Positions 46,405 to 56,107 are shown, numbered from the stretch's first letter. The stretch is 64,000 nt of DNA from CAXXFQ01 sp963674475 (GCA_963674475.2 CAXXFQ010000033.1:310001-374000); one strand, 5' to 3'. Notes: generated by a model not told the origin, from the sequence alone. A program made the numbers and translations.

Positions 46405-46928
46405 AGCTTTTAGTCCTCAGATCCCAACGGGGATAGCGAAATGGCCGGAGATGAAAGATTCCCCCTCGCCATGACGTCCCAAACCGTTCATTTTATTCGG
46501 CTCCCCCCGATTTAGCAACCAACGCCACTTTGCCGCCGAATAAAAATGAAAGGAAAAAACTTCAAAATTCTCGAACAGAAAAGACTTAGAACATGTCCGG
46601 GCTGCCTGCCAAAAAAACGAGGCAGCTTACGAGAAGAAAAGTGGAGCCTTTTGTCTTTGCAAAAAAAGGCCACTTTTCCCTTCTCTCGTGGAGTCAACCC
46701 TCGGTTTACTGAGGCGGTCTTCAAAAAAGTCGGTATCACCGCGCGGCCTTAACCGGCGAAAAGCTCGGATAGCTCCGCAACCGGTTCAGAGAGGACCGTT
46801 TGTTCAAAGCGACTCAAAAGGGGGGGAGACTTCTCTTCCATTTTTCTTGGAAAAAAACGGTTTCCCCCCTCGTTCCCTTTTGTTGGAACGAGCCAAAACC
46901 GACCGTGTGGCGACCGTTTCACCGGGGA
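46405..46928. other. Intergenic region with a hairpin
   Basis: No gene supported. The hairpin 46601-46626 (GCTGCCT...AGGCAGC) follows TTAGAACATG, a start similar to the TTAGAACGTG of the inverted repeat at 53217. Confidence 0.4.
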
Positions 46929-47246
46929 TTAGGTTGACGAAACTTTGGCCATCGGTTTGCGCGAACGTGAGCTGGCACGTTTCTTCGGGGGATCGATACT
47001 CCACTCCTTGGTCAACGTCTCAAAGACCTCGGGCGATTCGTAGCGGATGACGTTGCGTCCCTCGGGAATCGGACCGATCAAACCACGAAAAACGGGCAGT
47101 CCACGCAAATCGAGATCGGTGCTGCAATCGTCCACTCCAACCTGGGAATGCCGTTTCTGCAGGGCTTCCGCCGTGTCGTAATCACGGGTCAAAATCTGGC
47201 CGTCGGTGCCACGAGTCACAACACGATAGGTATCTTTCTTTGCCAT
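46929..47246 (-). CDS. Small conserved-looking protein, unknown function
   Basis: A 105-residue soluble protein (MAKKDTYRVVTRGTDGQILTRDY). No signal peptide or membrane segment. It is rich in charged residues, with a Lys/Arg/Ser tail (PPKKRASSRSRKPM). I do not recognise a family. It stands alone; the open frame, ATG start and coherent composition suggest a real gene. Confidence 0.55.
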   Translation of the reverse strand: MAKKDTYRVVTRGTDGQILTRDYDTAEALQKRHSQVGVDDCSTDLDLRGLPVFRGLIGPIPEGRNVIRYESPEVFETLTKEWSIDPPKKRASSRSRKPMAKVSST

Positions 47247-47672
47247 TCGAATTCCTTACGCTAGAAGTCCCGGGGAGGGCGATATTTATTCAAACCGACA
47301 GATGCAAGCCAAAGGCTTGTCGCCGTAAACTTTTCACTTCTTTTCTATCTTATCGGAATGACCCAACGTACGCCGAATGAAAAAACCTTGTCGACCTATA
47401 TTGCCTTTATTCGCAACAACCCCCAGACAGCCTACCTTCGTCACTGCCGGCATAAACGGCAGTAAAAATCTGCTTCGATCATGGCTGAATAGGTCTTTCA
47501 CCCAAGGTTCCGGTTTTGAAGATGTGGCCGCCTAAAACGTTTTTGCCGATAAGACTAAATGGACCGGTTTTACCGCGAACCGGCCCGGAATTCAAAACAT
47601 TACTTTGAAAGATCTTGTTTTCTCAGCACCCTTTCGATGCCAGAAAAAAGACTCACTCGTGAGAGCCACGAT
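47247..47672. other. Intergenic region before the DUF1207 gene
   Basis: No gene supported. A hairpin at about 47447-47465 (CTGCCG, loop, CGGCAG, then TAAAA) is present. The frame of the next gene is open through part of this stretch, but with little sign of coding before ATG 47637/47673. Confidence 0.4.
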
Positions 47673-49097
47673 ATGCAATCCACTTGCAAGATGACACTGA
47701 TTTTACAACGGGCCTGCCTCACCTTGGCGGTCTTGCTTTTGTTGACGGGAAACCGCTCGGCCTGGTCGGGCACCTACGATTTCCCTTCTTGCTCGGGAAA
47801 TGGTCCCATTTACGCTGAAAGTGGTTCCGCCCCAGGATCGACCACTTACCCGGTTGCCACGAGGTCGGCCGCCATCCCTTCTCGCTCGACCCAATATCAA
47901 AACGGGCCGTATCCATCCCCCGTGTATCAAGCAAACCCGTCCCCCACGACTTCCTACCCGGCGGCTCAATATCCGGCGGCCCAATACCCGGTGGCCTCGT
48001 TCACGACTCCTGTTTCGTACCAAACGTCGTCGACCGAGTCGGTCCGTCCCCCTGCACTGGCACCCCCGGCACTGGCACCCTCGGCAGTTCACTTCTCTTC
48101 AACTCCGGTCGCAAATCGCCCCTCGCTTGGCCCGACTCACCCGACGGCCCTGCCGGCGGCCCTGCCGACGGCCGAACCGATTCCAGGCGGCCAGACCGTG
48201 GTCGACCATCGTTGGATGCCGCCGGCCCAGACGACTTCGTATTCGCACTCGCCCTCGGTCCTTTTAGACGAAAACGGTTCCTCTTGCCGTCCGATCGTCG
48301 TGGATACAAGCCGGGAGGTAACCGGTTGTGATGACGTCTGGTGTTGGCAAGTTCTGCCCGAAGGTCTTATTTACCGTTCGTACATGGCCGGGGCCAAGGA
48401 ACCGCGTATTGCGTCGCAATGGGTCTACGACAAAAATCTCGAGTGGATTTGGGATATCGCCCTCGGCGGCCGGGTCGGCATATTGCGCTACGGTAATGAA
48501 AACCCGATTTTTCCCACCGGATTTCAAGTCGATATCGAAGGGGCGGCCCTCTTGCGATTGGACCTGGAAAACGAACGGGACGTCGTGGCCACCGACTATC
48601 GGTTCGGCATTCCGCTGACCTTCGGCAACGCGCGGCATCAGTGCAAATTGGCTTACTACCACCTCAGTTCTCACCTGGGCGACGAGTATATGATCCGCAA
48701 TCCGGGTGCCCGTCGGATCAACTACGTCCGCGACGCGATGGTCTTGGGATACTCGCTCTACTTTTTCGAAAACCACCTTCGTCTCTACAGCGAGGCGGCC
48801 TACGCCTTCCATACCGATGGCGGTGCCAAACCGTGGGAATTCCAATTCGGCTTCGAATACACCGCTCCCGAACCGACCGGATGGCGTCCGACCCCGTTCG
48901 TTGCCGTGGGCGGCCACATTCGTGAAGAGAACGACTACTGTGGCAATGTGGTCATCCAAAGCGGCTGGCTTTGGCGCGGCGATTGTGGCCAAACCTTCCG
49001 GATGGGGATGCAGTATTATTCCGGCATGAGCGATCAGTACGAGTTCTTCGATCAGTACGAAAACAAAATCGGTTTCGGCCTTTGGTATGACTATTAA
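47673..49097 (+). CDS. Exported DUF1207 family protein
   Basis: About 474 residues from ATG 47673 (MQSTCKMTLILQRACLTLAVLLLLTGNRSAWS, signal peptide); ATG 47637 is an alternative. Residues about 30-210 are a Pro/Ala/Ser/Tyr-rich low-complexity spacer with YPAAQYPAAQYP repeats. The C-terminal 270 residues match DUF1207: LPEGLIYRSYMAGAKEPR, GGRVGILRYGN, SSHLGDEYM and a final GLWYDY. The ending in alternating aromatic strands suggests an outer-membrane barrel. Function unknown. Confidence 0.85.
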   Translation: MQSTCKMTLILQRACLTLAVLLLLTGNRSAWSGTYDFPSCSGNGPIYAESGSAPGSTTYPVATRSAAIPSRSTQYQNGPYPSPVYQANPSPTTSYPAAQYPAAQYPVASFTTPVSYQTSSTESVRPPALAPPALAPSAVHFSSTPVANRPSLGPTHPTALPAALPTAEPIPGGQTVVDHRWMPPAQTTSYSHSPSVLLDENGSSCRPIVVDTSREVTGCDDVWCWQVLPEGLIYRSYMAGAKEPRIASQWVYDKNLEWIWDIALGGRVGILRYGNENPIFPTGFQVDIEGAALLRLDLENERDVVATDYRFGIPLTFGNARHQCKLAYYHLSSHLGDEYMIRNPGARRINYVRDAMVLGYSLYFFENHLRLYSEAAYAFHTDGGAKPWEFQFGFEYTAPEPTGWRPTPFVAVGGHIREENDYCGNVVIQSGWLWRGDCGQTFRMGMQYYSGMSDQYEFFDQYENKIGFGLWYDY

Positions 49098-49112
49098 ATC
49101 GGTGATTTAAAA

Positions 49113-49163
49113 AATTGCCGAGGTTGAAAAGACCCGGATGGACTTTTTTAACGGACTGCTAGC
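49113..49163. repeat. Partial inverted copy of the MITE-like element
   Basis: Read on the minus strand, AGCAGTCCGTTAAAAAAGTC and the following CATCCGGGTCTTTTCAACCTCGGCAAT match 27381-27430 at most positions. Only the left end is present; the right half of the element is missing. Confidence 0.8.
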
Positions 49164-49201
49164 CATCGGTTTCTGAAAGACGCCAATTCCAAACGAAAAG
49201 A

Positions 49202-49235
49202 GGAGGGACCGCGAAAGTGGCCCCTCCTTTTTTTC
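49202..49235. terminator. Bidirectional terminator between DUF1207 and terC
   Basis: GGAGGGACC and GGCCCCTCC form a 9-bp stem with one mismatch around GCGAAAGT, with T runs on the plus side and an AAAAG run on the other. Confidence 0.8.
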
Positions 49236-50222
49236 TTACTGCTCGGACTCGTCTCCTATATGTTTTGATCGTTCTTGACGTCGGGTCACAATGATCGACG
49301 CGACGATGGAGGTGGTTAGCAGCAACGCGATGACGGCCAACGAGGCCCAGGGGGAGATCGAATGGGGGTACCAGTGCTCGACCAACATCTTCACGCCGAC
49401 GAAGCCCAAGACGGCGGCCAGGCCGTAATGTAAATAGCAGAACATGTCGACCACCCCGGCCAGAAGGAAGTAGAGCGCCCGAAGACCGAGAATGGCGAAG
49501 ATGTTCGACGAAAAAACAATGAACGGATCCTTGGTGATCGCGAAGACGGCCGGGATGCTGTCAACGGCAAAGACGACGTCGGTACTCTCGACCACCAACA
49601 GGACCAGGAACATCGGCGTGCAGACCAAATGGCCGTTTTCTCGGGCGAAAAAGGCGTGGCCGTGTTTGCGATGGTCCTCTTCGGAGACCGGCAAAAAGCG
49701 ACGGGCCGTGCGAAGGACCAGATTCTTTTCCGGGTCGACCTCTTCCCCACTATGTCGGGCCAGCTTGTAGGCGGTATAGATCAAGAAAAGCCCGAAGACG
49801 ACCATGATCCAGTCGAACGCCATAATCAGCGCGGTCCCGGCCAGAATAAAGATCAGACGCATAATGATCGCGCCGAGTACACCCCAGAACAGGACCCGGT
49901 ACTGATACTTCATCGGCACTTGGAAATAGCGGAAGATCACGACGAACACAAAGATGTTGTCCATCGAGAGCGACTTTTCGATCAAATAGCCCGTAAAGAA
50001 TTCAAGCCCCATATGGGAGCGACCGTGGCTGTTTCCCCACCACCAGAGAAACCCGTTGAAGATCAACGCCAGCGTGATCCAAAACAGGGTCCACCCGGCC
50101 GATTCTTTGAGCGACGGGGCCCGGTCTTCGCGATGGAGAACCAGCAGGTCCAACGCCAAGAGGAAAAGGATCAATCCGCCGAAAGCCAACCAGTGCCACA
50201 AGGTGAAGTGAAACTCCAACAC
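49236..50222 (-). CDS. TerC family integral membrane protein
   Basis: A 328-residue TerC/Alx-type membrane protein with about nine membrane segments. Family motifs: FFTGYLIEKSLSMDNIFVFVVIF and the second half VVESTDVVFAVDSIPAVFAIT, whose acidic residues in the membrane are thought to bind metal (Mn2+ export). The start is GTG 50222, after AAGGAG with a 10-bp gap. It is 41 bp downstream of epmB, so they may share a transcript. There is no room for a Mn2+ (yybP-ykoY) riboswitch directly upstream. Confidence 0.93.
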   Translation of the reverse strand: MLEFHFTLWHWLAFGGLILFLLALDLLVLHREDRAPSLKESAGWTLFWITLALIFNGFLWWWGNSHGRSHMGLEFFTGYLIEKSLSMDNIFVFVVIFRYFQVPMKYQYRVLFWGVLGAIIMRLIFILAGTALIMAFDWIMVVFGLFLIYTAYKLARHSGEEVDPEKNLVLRTARRFLPVSEEDHRKHGHAFFARENGHLVCTPMFLVLLVVESTDVVFAVDSIPAVFAITKDPFIVFSSNIFAILGLRALYFLLAGVVDMFCYLHYGLAAVLGFVGVKMLVEHWYPHSISPWASLAVIALLLTTSIVASIIVTRRQERSKHIGDESEQ

Positions 50223-50262
50223 GGTTCTAAAACTCCTTGGTGAAAAAGGGGGACGCGGACGA

Positions 50263-51294
50263 TCATTCCAAAACGGTTTTTGAGCTTGCGCCGGGTTCTT
50301 CTTGAACGTAACGGGGAACCGCGTATCCGGGAAGGTGTCGGCGAAGGTTTTCGATCAATTTTCGGCCCTCGGCGATTGGCACCTCAAAATGGGTCGCCCC
50401 GGTCACCCGGTCCAACTGGTGGAGGTAATAGGGGATTACCCCTAGATCGACCAGCCGCTCGAACAGCTCTGCGAGCGTCTCGAACCGGTCGTTGACCCCT
50501 CGCAGCAGGACCGTTTGACTCAAAAGGGGGATTCCGGCTCGGCGTAGACGGTCGAAGGCCGATTCGACCTGATTATCTAGTTCATTTGGGTGGTTGATGT
50601 GAAAGACGATCAGAACCCGTTTTGGGCAGCGGGCCAAAAGTTCGACCAGCTCCTCGTCGACCCGTTGGGGAATCGCAATTGGAAACCGGGTGTGAAGTCG
50701 GATTCGATGAAGATGGGTAATTTGAGAGGACTGTGAAAGGATGTCGCGAAGCCGATCGTTGGTCAGCGAAAGCGGGTCCCCTCCACTGAGGATAATCTCT
50801 CGAATCGACTGGTCGGTGGCAACCTGCTTGAGGGCCAGTTCAAGTCGACTCGCCAAGTGGGGCTCATGCTCCCCTCTGAAGTGGGTGAAATGGCGTCGAA
50901 AACAGAACCGGCAGTGGACGGCACAGGCTCCGCTTGTTACGATAAGATTTCGTCCCTTATATTTCGTGAGCTGACCGTTTTCGGTCGTCGTTTTGGCCTC
51001 GTTCAACGGGTCGGGGTCAAACCGAGGATCGACAAGATTCTCCTCCATTTGGGGGGATACTTGCCGCAACAGGGGGTCGTCCGGATCGCCCGGGCGAATT
51101 CGCGAAAGAAACGGCTCAGGGACCAAGACGCCAAACCGTTCGGCGATCGAGTCGATGCCCTCGTTTTTCGGCAAGCCCAGTCGACGGCGAAGGGTGGCCG
51201 GATCGCGAATGGCCGACGAGAGGACCGTTTGCCAGTCGGTTTTTGAGGTCGGGCGGTTTTCATTGAGGGAGCCAAGCGGTCGGTTTCGCATCAT
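50263..51294 (-). CDS. epmB: EF-P beta-lysylation protein EpmB (lysine 2,3-aminomutase family)
   Basis: About 343 residues from ATG 51294 (MMRNRPLGS), close to E. coli EpmB (342); the frame is open 44 codons further. Radical SAM motif CAVHCRFCFRRHF near residue 115, PLP-binding-type GGDPLSL, and the C-terminal YYLHQLDRVTGATHFEVP. EpmB turns (S)-alpha-lysine into (R)-beta-lysine for EF-P. The efp and epmA genes lie divergently next to it, which supports this over a catabolic lysine aminomutase. Confidence 0.93.
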   Translation of the reverse strand: MMRNRPLGSLNENRPTSKTDWQTVLSSAIRDPATLRRRLGLPKNEGIDSIAERFGVLVPEPFLSRIRPGDPDDPLLRQVSPQMEENLVDPRFDPDPLNEAKTTTENGQLTKYKGRNLIVTSGACAVHCRFCFRRHFTHFRGEHEPHLASRLELALKQVATDQSIREIILSGGDPLSLTNDRLRDILSQSSQITHLHRIRLHTRFPIAIPQRVDEELVELLARCPKRVLIVFHINHPNELDNQVESAFDRLRRAGIPLLSQTVLLRGVNDRFETLAELFERLVDLGVIPYYLHQLDRVTGATHFEVPIAEGRKLIENLRRHLPGYAVPRYVQEEPGASSKTVLE

Positions 51295-51537
51295 GGCCCC
51301 ATCATAACCGTTAAGAGGGGCCAGGCGAAAGGGAGTCGCCCGGGGGATTTGGCCGATAAGAGAGGTTGTCCGAACCGGGTCCGAACCGCGGACGAACCGG
51401 GGACGAATCCATCGGACGAGCTTCAAACCGATAGAATAAAAGTGGAGAAAAGGTTCTTCCGCGAGAGAAGAGGCCCTTCTTCGAAAAAAATATATTTAGT
51501 ATTGAGTCTTTAGGCACTTTTTAACGGGAAACAAAAC

Positions 51538-52107
51538 GTGGGAAATATTAACACAAGTGATTTTCGAAAAGGACTGAAGGTCCAACTTGATGGCGATCCG
51601 TATCTGATGATCGAGTGCAACTTCGTCAAGCCGGGCAAGGGCCAAGCGATGTACAAATGTCGGCTCCGTAACCTGCTCCGCGGCACGGTTATCGACCGCA
51701 CCTACAAAAGTGGCGAATCGGTCGAATCGGCCGATATTGAAGAGATCGACGCCCAATACCTTTACCGGCAAGGCGATCAGTTTGTTTTCATGGACAACGA
51801 GTCGTTCGATCAATACGAACTGACCTCCGACCAAGTCGACGAAGCTTGGAAGTTTCTCAAGGAAGGGATGACTTGCAGCATGATTCTCTTCAATAACAAT
51901 CCGATCACGATCACGCCGCCGAACCACGTCGTCTTGAAGATCGAGTATTGCGAGCCGGGTATCAAAGGGAATACGGCGACCAATCTGACCAAGCCGGTCA
52001 AGGTTGAAACGGGCGCCGAATTTATCTGCCCCGCGTTCGTCGAGATGGGCGAGTCGGTCAAGATCGATACCCGAACGGGCGATTACATCGAACGGGTCAA
52101 AGAGTAA
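51538..52107 (+). CDS. efp: Translation elongation factor P
   Basis: A 189-residue EF-P with three beta-barrel domains. It relieves ribosome stalling at polyproline. The modification site is Lys34 in VKPGKGQA, the lysine type used by the EpmA/EpmB pathway. The C-terminus KVETGAEFICPAFVEMGESVKIDTRTGDYIERVKE (in segments) is typical. The start is GTG 51538, after AACGGGAAAC. It lies between divergent epmB and epmA. Confidence 0.97.
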   Translation: MGNINTSDFRKGLKVQLDGDPYLMIECNFVKPGKGQAMYKCRLRNLLRGTVIDRTYKSGESVESADIEEIDAQYLYRQGDQFVFMDNESFDQYELTSDQVDEAWKFLKEGMTCSMILFNNNPITITPPNHVVLKIEYCEPGIKGNTATNLTKPVKVETGAEFICPAFVEMGESVKIDTRTGDYIERVKE

Positions 52108-52220
52108 ACCAATTATTGGAATGTCACACGGACGATTCGTCTTCTCAGGCTCTTTCTTCGGCCTTGACCACGGCGAGTCGTCCGAAAAATCCGCTTAAGG
52201 GGCGCGAGTTCGACCTGCTG

Positions 52221-53219
52221 ATGTCCGATCCAGATTCTAACTCGTTTTGCCCAAAATTTCGCCCGACGGCCGATTGGTCCACGCTGCAACTTCGGGCCAA
52301 ACTGCTCCGGCAGATGCGGACCTTCTTCGATGAAAACGGCTTTCTGGAAGTCGAAACGCCGATTCTTTCGGCCGATACGGTCGTTGATCGTCATCTCGAC
52401 CCGTTCGAGGTTCTCTTGCCCGACGGTCGAACTGCTTGGCTCCAGACCTCGCCCGAGTTCGCCATGAAGCGGCTCTTGGCGGCAGGCGTCGAGGAAGCCG
52501 GCATCGAAGCGATCTATCAAATCACCCATGTCTTTCGGCAAGAGGAATCCGGACCATTGCACAATCCGGAATTCACGATGGTCGAATGGTACCGCATTGG
52601 CGACGGATTGGTCGAGGGAATCGACCTCTTGGACCGACTCAGTCAAGTTACCCTCGGGCGCGGACCGGCCGAGCGGTTGACCTACCGGGACGCGTTCTTG
52701 CGACACGTTGGTCTGGACCCGCTGACGGTGGGAACCGACCGCTTGATCGGTGCGGTTGAATCGAACCAAATCGTTTGGCCGGAAAGTCTTTCGGCGGGCG
52801 ATCGCGACACCTGGTTGGACCTCTTGCTGGTCGAGTTGGTCCAGCCGCATTTGGGCACCGAACGGCCTGCCATTTTGTACGACTATCCGGCCTCGCAATC
52901 AGCGCTGGCCCGGGTCCGGCCCGACGATCCGCCGGTTGCCGAACGGTTCGAATGGTATGTCGACGGCGTCGAACTGGCCAACGGCTATCACGAACTGACC
53001 GATCCGGAAGTATTACGCAAACGCAACGCCGAGACAAACCGGCTTCGCGCGGAAGACGGCAAGCCAAAGTTGCCCGAGACGAGCCGACTGCTCGAGGCGA
53101 TGGACGCCGGATTGCCCGCGTCGGCCGGGGTCGCGTTGGGGTTCGACCGGCTGGTGATGCTGCTGGCCGGGTTTGATTCGATCGACCAGGTTATCCCTTT
53201 CCCTTTTTCCCGAGCTTAG
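52221..53219 (+). CDS. epmA: EF-P lysyltransferase EpmA (PoxA/GenX)
   Basis: About 332 residues from ATG 52221 (MSDPDSNSF); the frame opens at TTG 52116, but E. coli EpmA is 325 long, so the ATG is preferred. It resembles a class II lysyl-tRNA synthetase catalytic core without the anticodon domain: FFDENGFLEVETPILS, LQTSPEFAMKRLLAAG, YQITHVFRQEESGPLHNPEFTMVEWY (in segments), and the C-terminal GVALGFDRLVMLLAG. It attaches beta-lysine to EF-P Lys34. Confidence 0.94.
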   Translation: MSDPDSNSFCPKFRPTADWSTLQLRAKLLRQMRTFFDENGFLEVETPILSADTVVDRHLDPFEVLLPDGRTAWLQTSPEFAMKRLLAAGVEEAGIEAIYQITHVFRQEESGPLHNPEFTMVEWYRIGDGLVEGIDLLDRLSQVTLGRGPAERLTYRDAFLRHVGLDPLTVGTDRLIGAVESNQIVWPESLSAGDRDTWLDLLLVELVQPHLGTERPAILYDYPASQSALARVRPDDPPVAERFEWYVDGVELANGYHELTDPEVLRKRNAETNRLRAEDGKPKLPETSRLLEAMDAGLPASAGVALGFDRLVMLLAGFDSIDQVIPFPFSRA

Positions 53220-53283
53220 AACGTGTTTTAAAAAACCAATTTAGCTCGTTCTTGAGGCTGAAAGCGTTTTTTAAAACACGTTC
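53219..53283. repeat. 18-bp perfect inverted repeat between epmA and aroB
   Basis: GAACGTGTTTTAAAAAAC (53219-53236) and its exact reverse complement (53266-53283) flank a 29-nt spacer. The left arm starts inside the epmA TAG stop. It could act as a terminator-like hairpin or be a REP-type repeat. Confidence 0.85.
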
Positions 53284-53299
53284 TTAAACGAAAGAAGCG

Positions 53300-54403
53300 A
53301 TGTACAAAATGAACGATTCCAGTGGTACGGTCCCGGTCGAACTGGCCGAGCGGGCTTATGACATCACGATCGGGACCGACTGTCTGGAAAAGATCGGTCC
53401 GATCGCGGATCGGATGGGACGCCTTTCGACGGCAATTGTTATTACCGACGAAAACGTTCGCAATCCGCACGCCCATCGCGTGGCCGAACTCCTGGCGAAG
53501 GAGGATTTCGCGCGAGTCGACCTGATGGTTGTCGATCCGGGCGAGCCGAGCAAGTCGATCGAAGTGGCGGCCGGTCTTTGGGAAAGCCTTTTGGAAGGCG
53601 AAGCGGATCGCGGGACGATTGTCGTGGCCGTCGGGGGCGGCGTGGTCGGCGATTTGGCTGGATTCGTCGCGGCGACCTACATGCGGGGAGTCCGGTTCGT
53701 CCAGGTGCCGACTTCGCTTCTGGCGCAGGTCGACAGTTCGGTCGGCGGCAAGGTCGGGATCAATCTGCCGGGGGGGAAAAACATGGTCGGCGCGTTCCTC
53801 CAACCGGCGGCCGTCTTGATCGATACGGCGACATTGTTGACGTTGCCGGAGCGGGAGTATTGGTCCGGGTTTGGCGAAGTGGTCAAATATGGGGTGATTC
53901 TCGACGGGCCGTTTTTTGCCGAGTTGGAATCCTGCTGCGACGCCCTGCTTGAGCGAGATCCAAACTGCCTGGAGCGGATCGTGGCCCAGTGCTGCCGGCT
54001 GAAGGCCCAGGTGGTTTGTGAAGACGAGCGGGAAACCTCCGGTCGTCGCGCGTTGTTGAACTATGGCCATACGATCGGGCACGCGATCGAAACGCTCGCC
54101 GGATATGGTACCCTTTTGCATGGGGAAGCGGTCTCGATCGGGATGGTAGCCGCCTCGCGATTGGCCGAACGACTCGGTCGGATTCCGGAAGAAGTGACCC
54201 GCCGTCAACGGGACCTTCTGGTCAAACTGGGACTGCCGGTCGATCTGCCCGACTTCGACCCCGACGAGATGATCGAAGTAATGAAACGGGACAAAAAGGC
54301 GGCCCGTGGCCAAGTCCGTTTCGTTTTGCCCAGTGCGTTGGGGCAAGCCGAGTTGGTCGAATCGATCGATTTGGAAGACGTCCGGGCCGTGTTGGAAAAG
54401 TAG
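53300..54403 (+). CDS. aroB: 3-dehydroquinate synthase
   Basis: A 367-residue AroB (step 2 of the shikimate pathway, NAD- and metal-dependent). NAD site region AVGGGVVGDLAGFVAATYMRG, then PTSLLAQVDSSVGGKVGINLPGGKN, and the metal-binding residues in EVVKYGVI, LNYGHTIGHAIE and GEAVSIGM. ATG 53300 is the first start; MNDSS at residue 4 is an alternative. Its position after the EF-P genes is probably not functional. Confidence 0.96.
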   Translation: MYKMNDSSGTVPVELAERAYDITIGTDCLEKIGPIADRMGRLSTAIVITDENVRNPHAHRVAELLAKEDFARVDLMVVDPGEPSKSIEVAAGLWESLLEGEADRGTIVVAVGGGVVGDLAGFVAATYMRGVRFVQVPTSLLAQVDSSVGGKVGINLPGGKNMVGAFLQPAAVLIDTATLLTLPEREYWSGFGEVVKYGVILDGPFFAELESCCDALLERDPNCLERIVAQCCRLKAQVVCEDERETSGRRALLNYGHTIGHAIETLAGYGTLLHGEAVSIGMVAASRLAERLGRIPEEVTRRQRDLLVKLGLPVDLPDFDPDEMIEVMKRDKKAARGQVRFVLPSALGQAELVESIDLEDVRAVLEK

Positions 54404-54483
54404 CAAGTCATTTTCTTCAACGTCACACGCTCTTTAAAAAACGGAAAAAGGGGACGCCCACCAACGGGTTTTCCCTGAAAAAC

Positions 54484-56037
54484 ATGAACGGTACACAGAT
54501 TTGCCGATTGCTGGGGATTGTGGTCCTGTTTATCGGCGCGGCGATGAGCTTGAGTCTTCCGTGGGCGCTGCCCGTCTTCGGCCAGGTTGACCAGATCGAC
54601 CTACGCAGTCTTGTCGGACTGTTCGGGGCCATGTTGGTTTGCGCGGGCGTCGGCGGCGTGTTGATGTGGATCGGCCGTGAGCAGAAAGGGAAAACCATCT
54701 TCCGACGTGAGGCGATCGCCGTGGTCGGCCTGAGTTGGATCTTGGCGATGGTCTTGGGAGCGTTTCCTTTTTGGTTGAGCCAAACGTGCATCGCGCGCGA
54801 CGTCGATGGTGGATTGATACCCATGGGAATCGCCGACGGGCTGTTTGAATCGGCCTCGGGGTTCAGCGGCACCGGGGCGACCGTTTTGTCGAACCTGGAA
54901 GATTCGGAGATGGTCCCGCGTGCCATTCTTTTTTGGCGATCGGAGACCCATTTTCTCGGCGGACTTGGGATCATGGTGCTCTTTGTCGCCGTCTTGGGAA
55001 TGGGGTCGGCCGGCAAAGCGCTCATGCTGACCGAGATGCCCGGCCCCAATCAGGAAACGTCCGAAGCCCGTTCACAGCGCGCTGCGCGCAGTTTCGCCGC
55101 GCTCTTCATTGGCTTGACGATCATTTTGTCTATCATTTTGGCGTTGGAGGGAATGACCGTTTTCGACGCGATGGCCCACGCCTTTGGCACGATCGCCACC
55201 GGCGGTTTCAGCACCCACAACAAGAGTATCGAGTTTTTCCATAGCCCGATGATCGACTACACGTTGACGTTGTTCATGGCGATCGCGTGTACGAATTTTA
55301 CCCTTTTGTATTATGTGATCTTGTGGCGTCCCAAAAAGCTGTTCGAGGACCTCGAATTCCGCGCCTACCTGACGATCATGGGGGCGGTCGTCGTTTTGGT
55401 GATTATTTTCGGCCTCCTGGCCCACGACTTTACCGGACCGGCCGACGCGTTGCGTTACGGGTCGTTTCAGGTCGTTTCGATCATGACCAACACTGGCTTC
55501 GGGACGGCCGACTTCGACCAGTGGAACAGTTTTAGTCGGGGGCTTTTGTTTCTTCTGATGTTTGTCGGCGGGTGCGCCGGAAGCACCAGTTGCAGCGTGA
55601 AGGTGATCCGCTACCTCTTGCTGTCGAAGGTTTTAAAACTGGAACTGGAACAAATTTATCACCCGAACGTGGTTCGCCATATCCGCCTGGGCGACCGGGT
55701 CATCCCCGACACGGCACTTCGCAAAGACGTTTTGTTATTCTTCACCATCGTCCTTTGCGTGTTCGTTGCCGGGTGGATGCTCTTGGTGGCTTTCGAGCCG
55801 GACGAGACCTGGACGGCGCTGGGCCACTCGCCGGAACATAAATTGATCGACTGCGCCAGCGCCGTCGCGGCAACGGTCAATGGGGTCGGGCCCGGGTTGG
55901 GGATCGTCGGCGAATCGGAGAACTACGGCCATTTTCACTGGCCCAGCAAATGCATCCTTTCGGGGATGATGCTTTTGGGGCGACTCGAGTTTTTTATCCT
56001 GATCGTCCTCTTCTGGCCCCGATTCTGGCGGCGATAA
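54484..56037 (+). CDS. TrkH family potassium uptake protein
   Basis: A 517-residue K+ transporter with about 10 membrane helices. Selectivity-filter-type loops are seen as ASGFSGTGATVL, TIATGGFSTHN, MTNTGFGTAD and AATVNGVGPGLG, the four P-loops of TrkH/KtrB. It imports K+ with a cytosolic TrkA/KtrA partner, which is not encoded nearby. The gene ends at a shared terminator. Confidence 0.95.
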   Translation: MNGTQICRLLGIVVLFIGAAMSLSLPWALPVFGQVDQIDLRSLVGLFGAMLVCAGVGGVLMWIGREQKGKTIFRREAIAVVGLSWILAMVLGAFPFWLSQTCIARDVDGGLIPMGIADGLFESASGFSGTGATVLSNLEDSEMVPRAILFWRSETHFLGGLGIMVLFVAVLGMGSAGKALMLTEMPGPNQETSEARSQRAARSFAALFIGLTIILSIILALEGMTVFDAMAHAFGTIATGGFSTHNKSIEFFHSPMIDYTLTLFMAIACTNFTLLYYVILWRPKKLFEDLEFRAYLTIMGAVVVLVIIFGLLAHDFTGPADALRYGSFQVVSIMTNTGFGTADFDQWNSFSRGLLFLLMFVGGCAGSTSCSVKVIRYLLLSKVLKLELEQIYHPNVVRHIRLGDRVIPDTALRKDVLLFFTIVLCVFVAGWMLLVAFEPDETWTALGHSPEHKLIDCASAVAATVNGVGPGLGIVGESENYGHFHWPSKCILSGMMLLGRLEFFILIVLFWPRFWRR

Positions 56038-56080
56038 AAAAAGCGGCCCGCTCCCTCGGTTAGGGAACCGACCGCTTTTT
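56036..56080. terminator. Bidirectional terminator between trkH and the toroid-protein gene
   Basis: AAAAAGCGG (56038-56046) and CCGCTTTTT (56072-56080) enclose an inner CCCT/AGGG hairpin. The symmetrical A and T runs suit both convergent genes. Confidence 0.8.
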
Positions 56081-56107
56081 GAGACACGGCAAACTAGACG
56101 TGAAAAT

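Noticed and set aside
49223..50262. Mn2+ (yybP-ykoY) riboswitch for terC
   Set aside because: The upstream gap is only 41 bp and lacks the motif.
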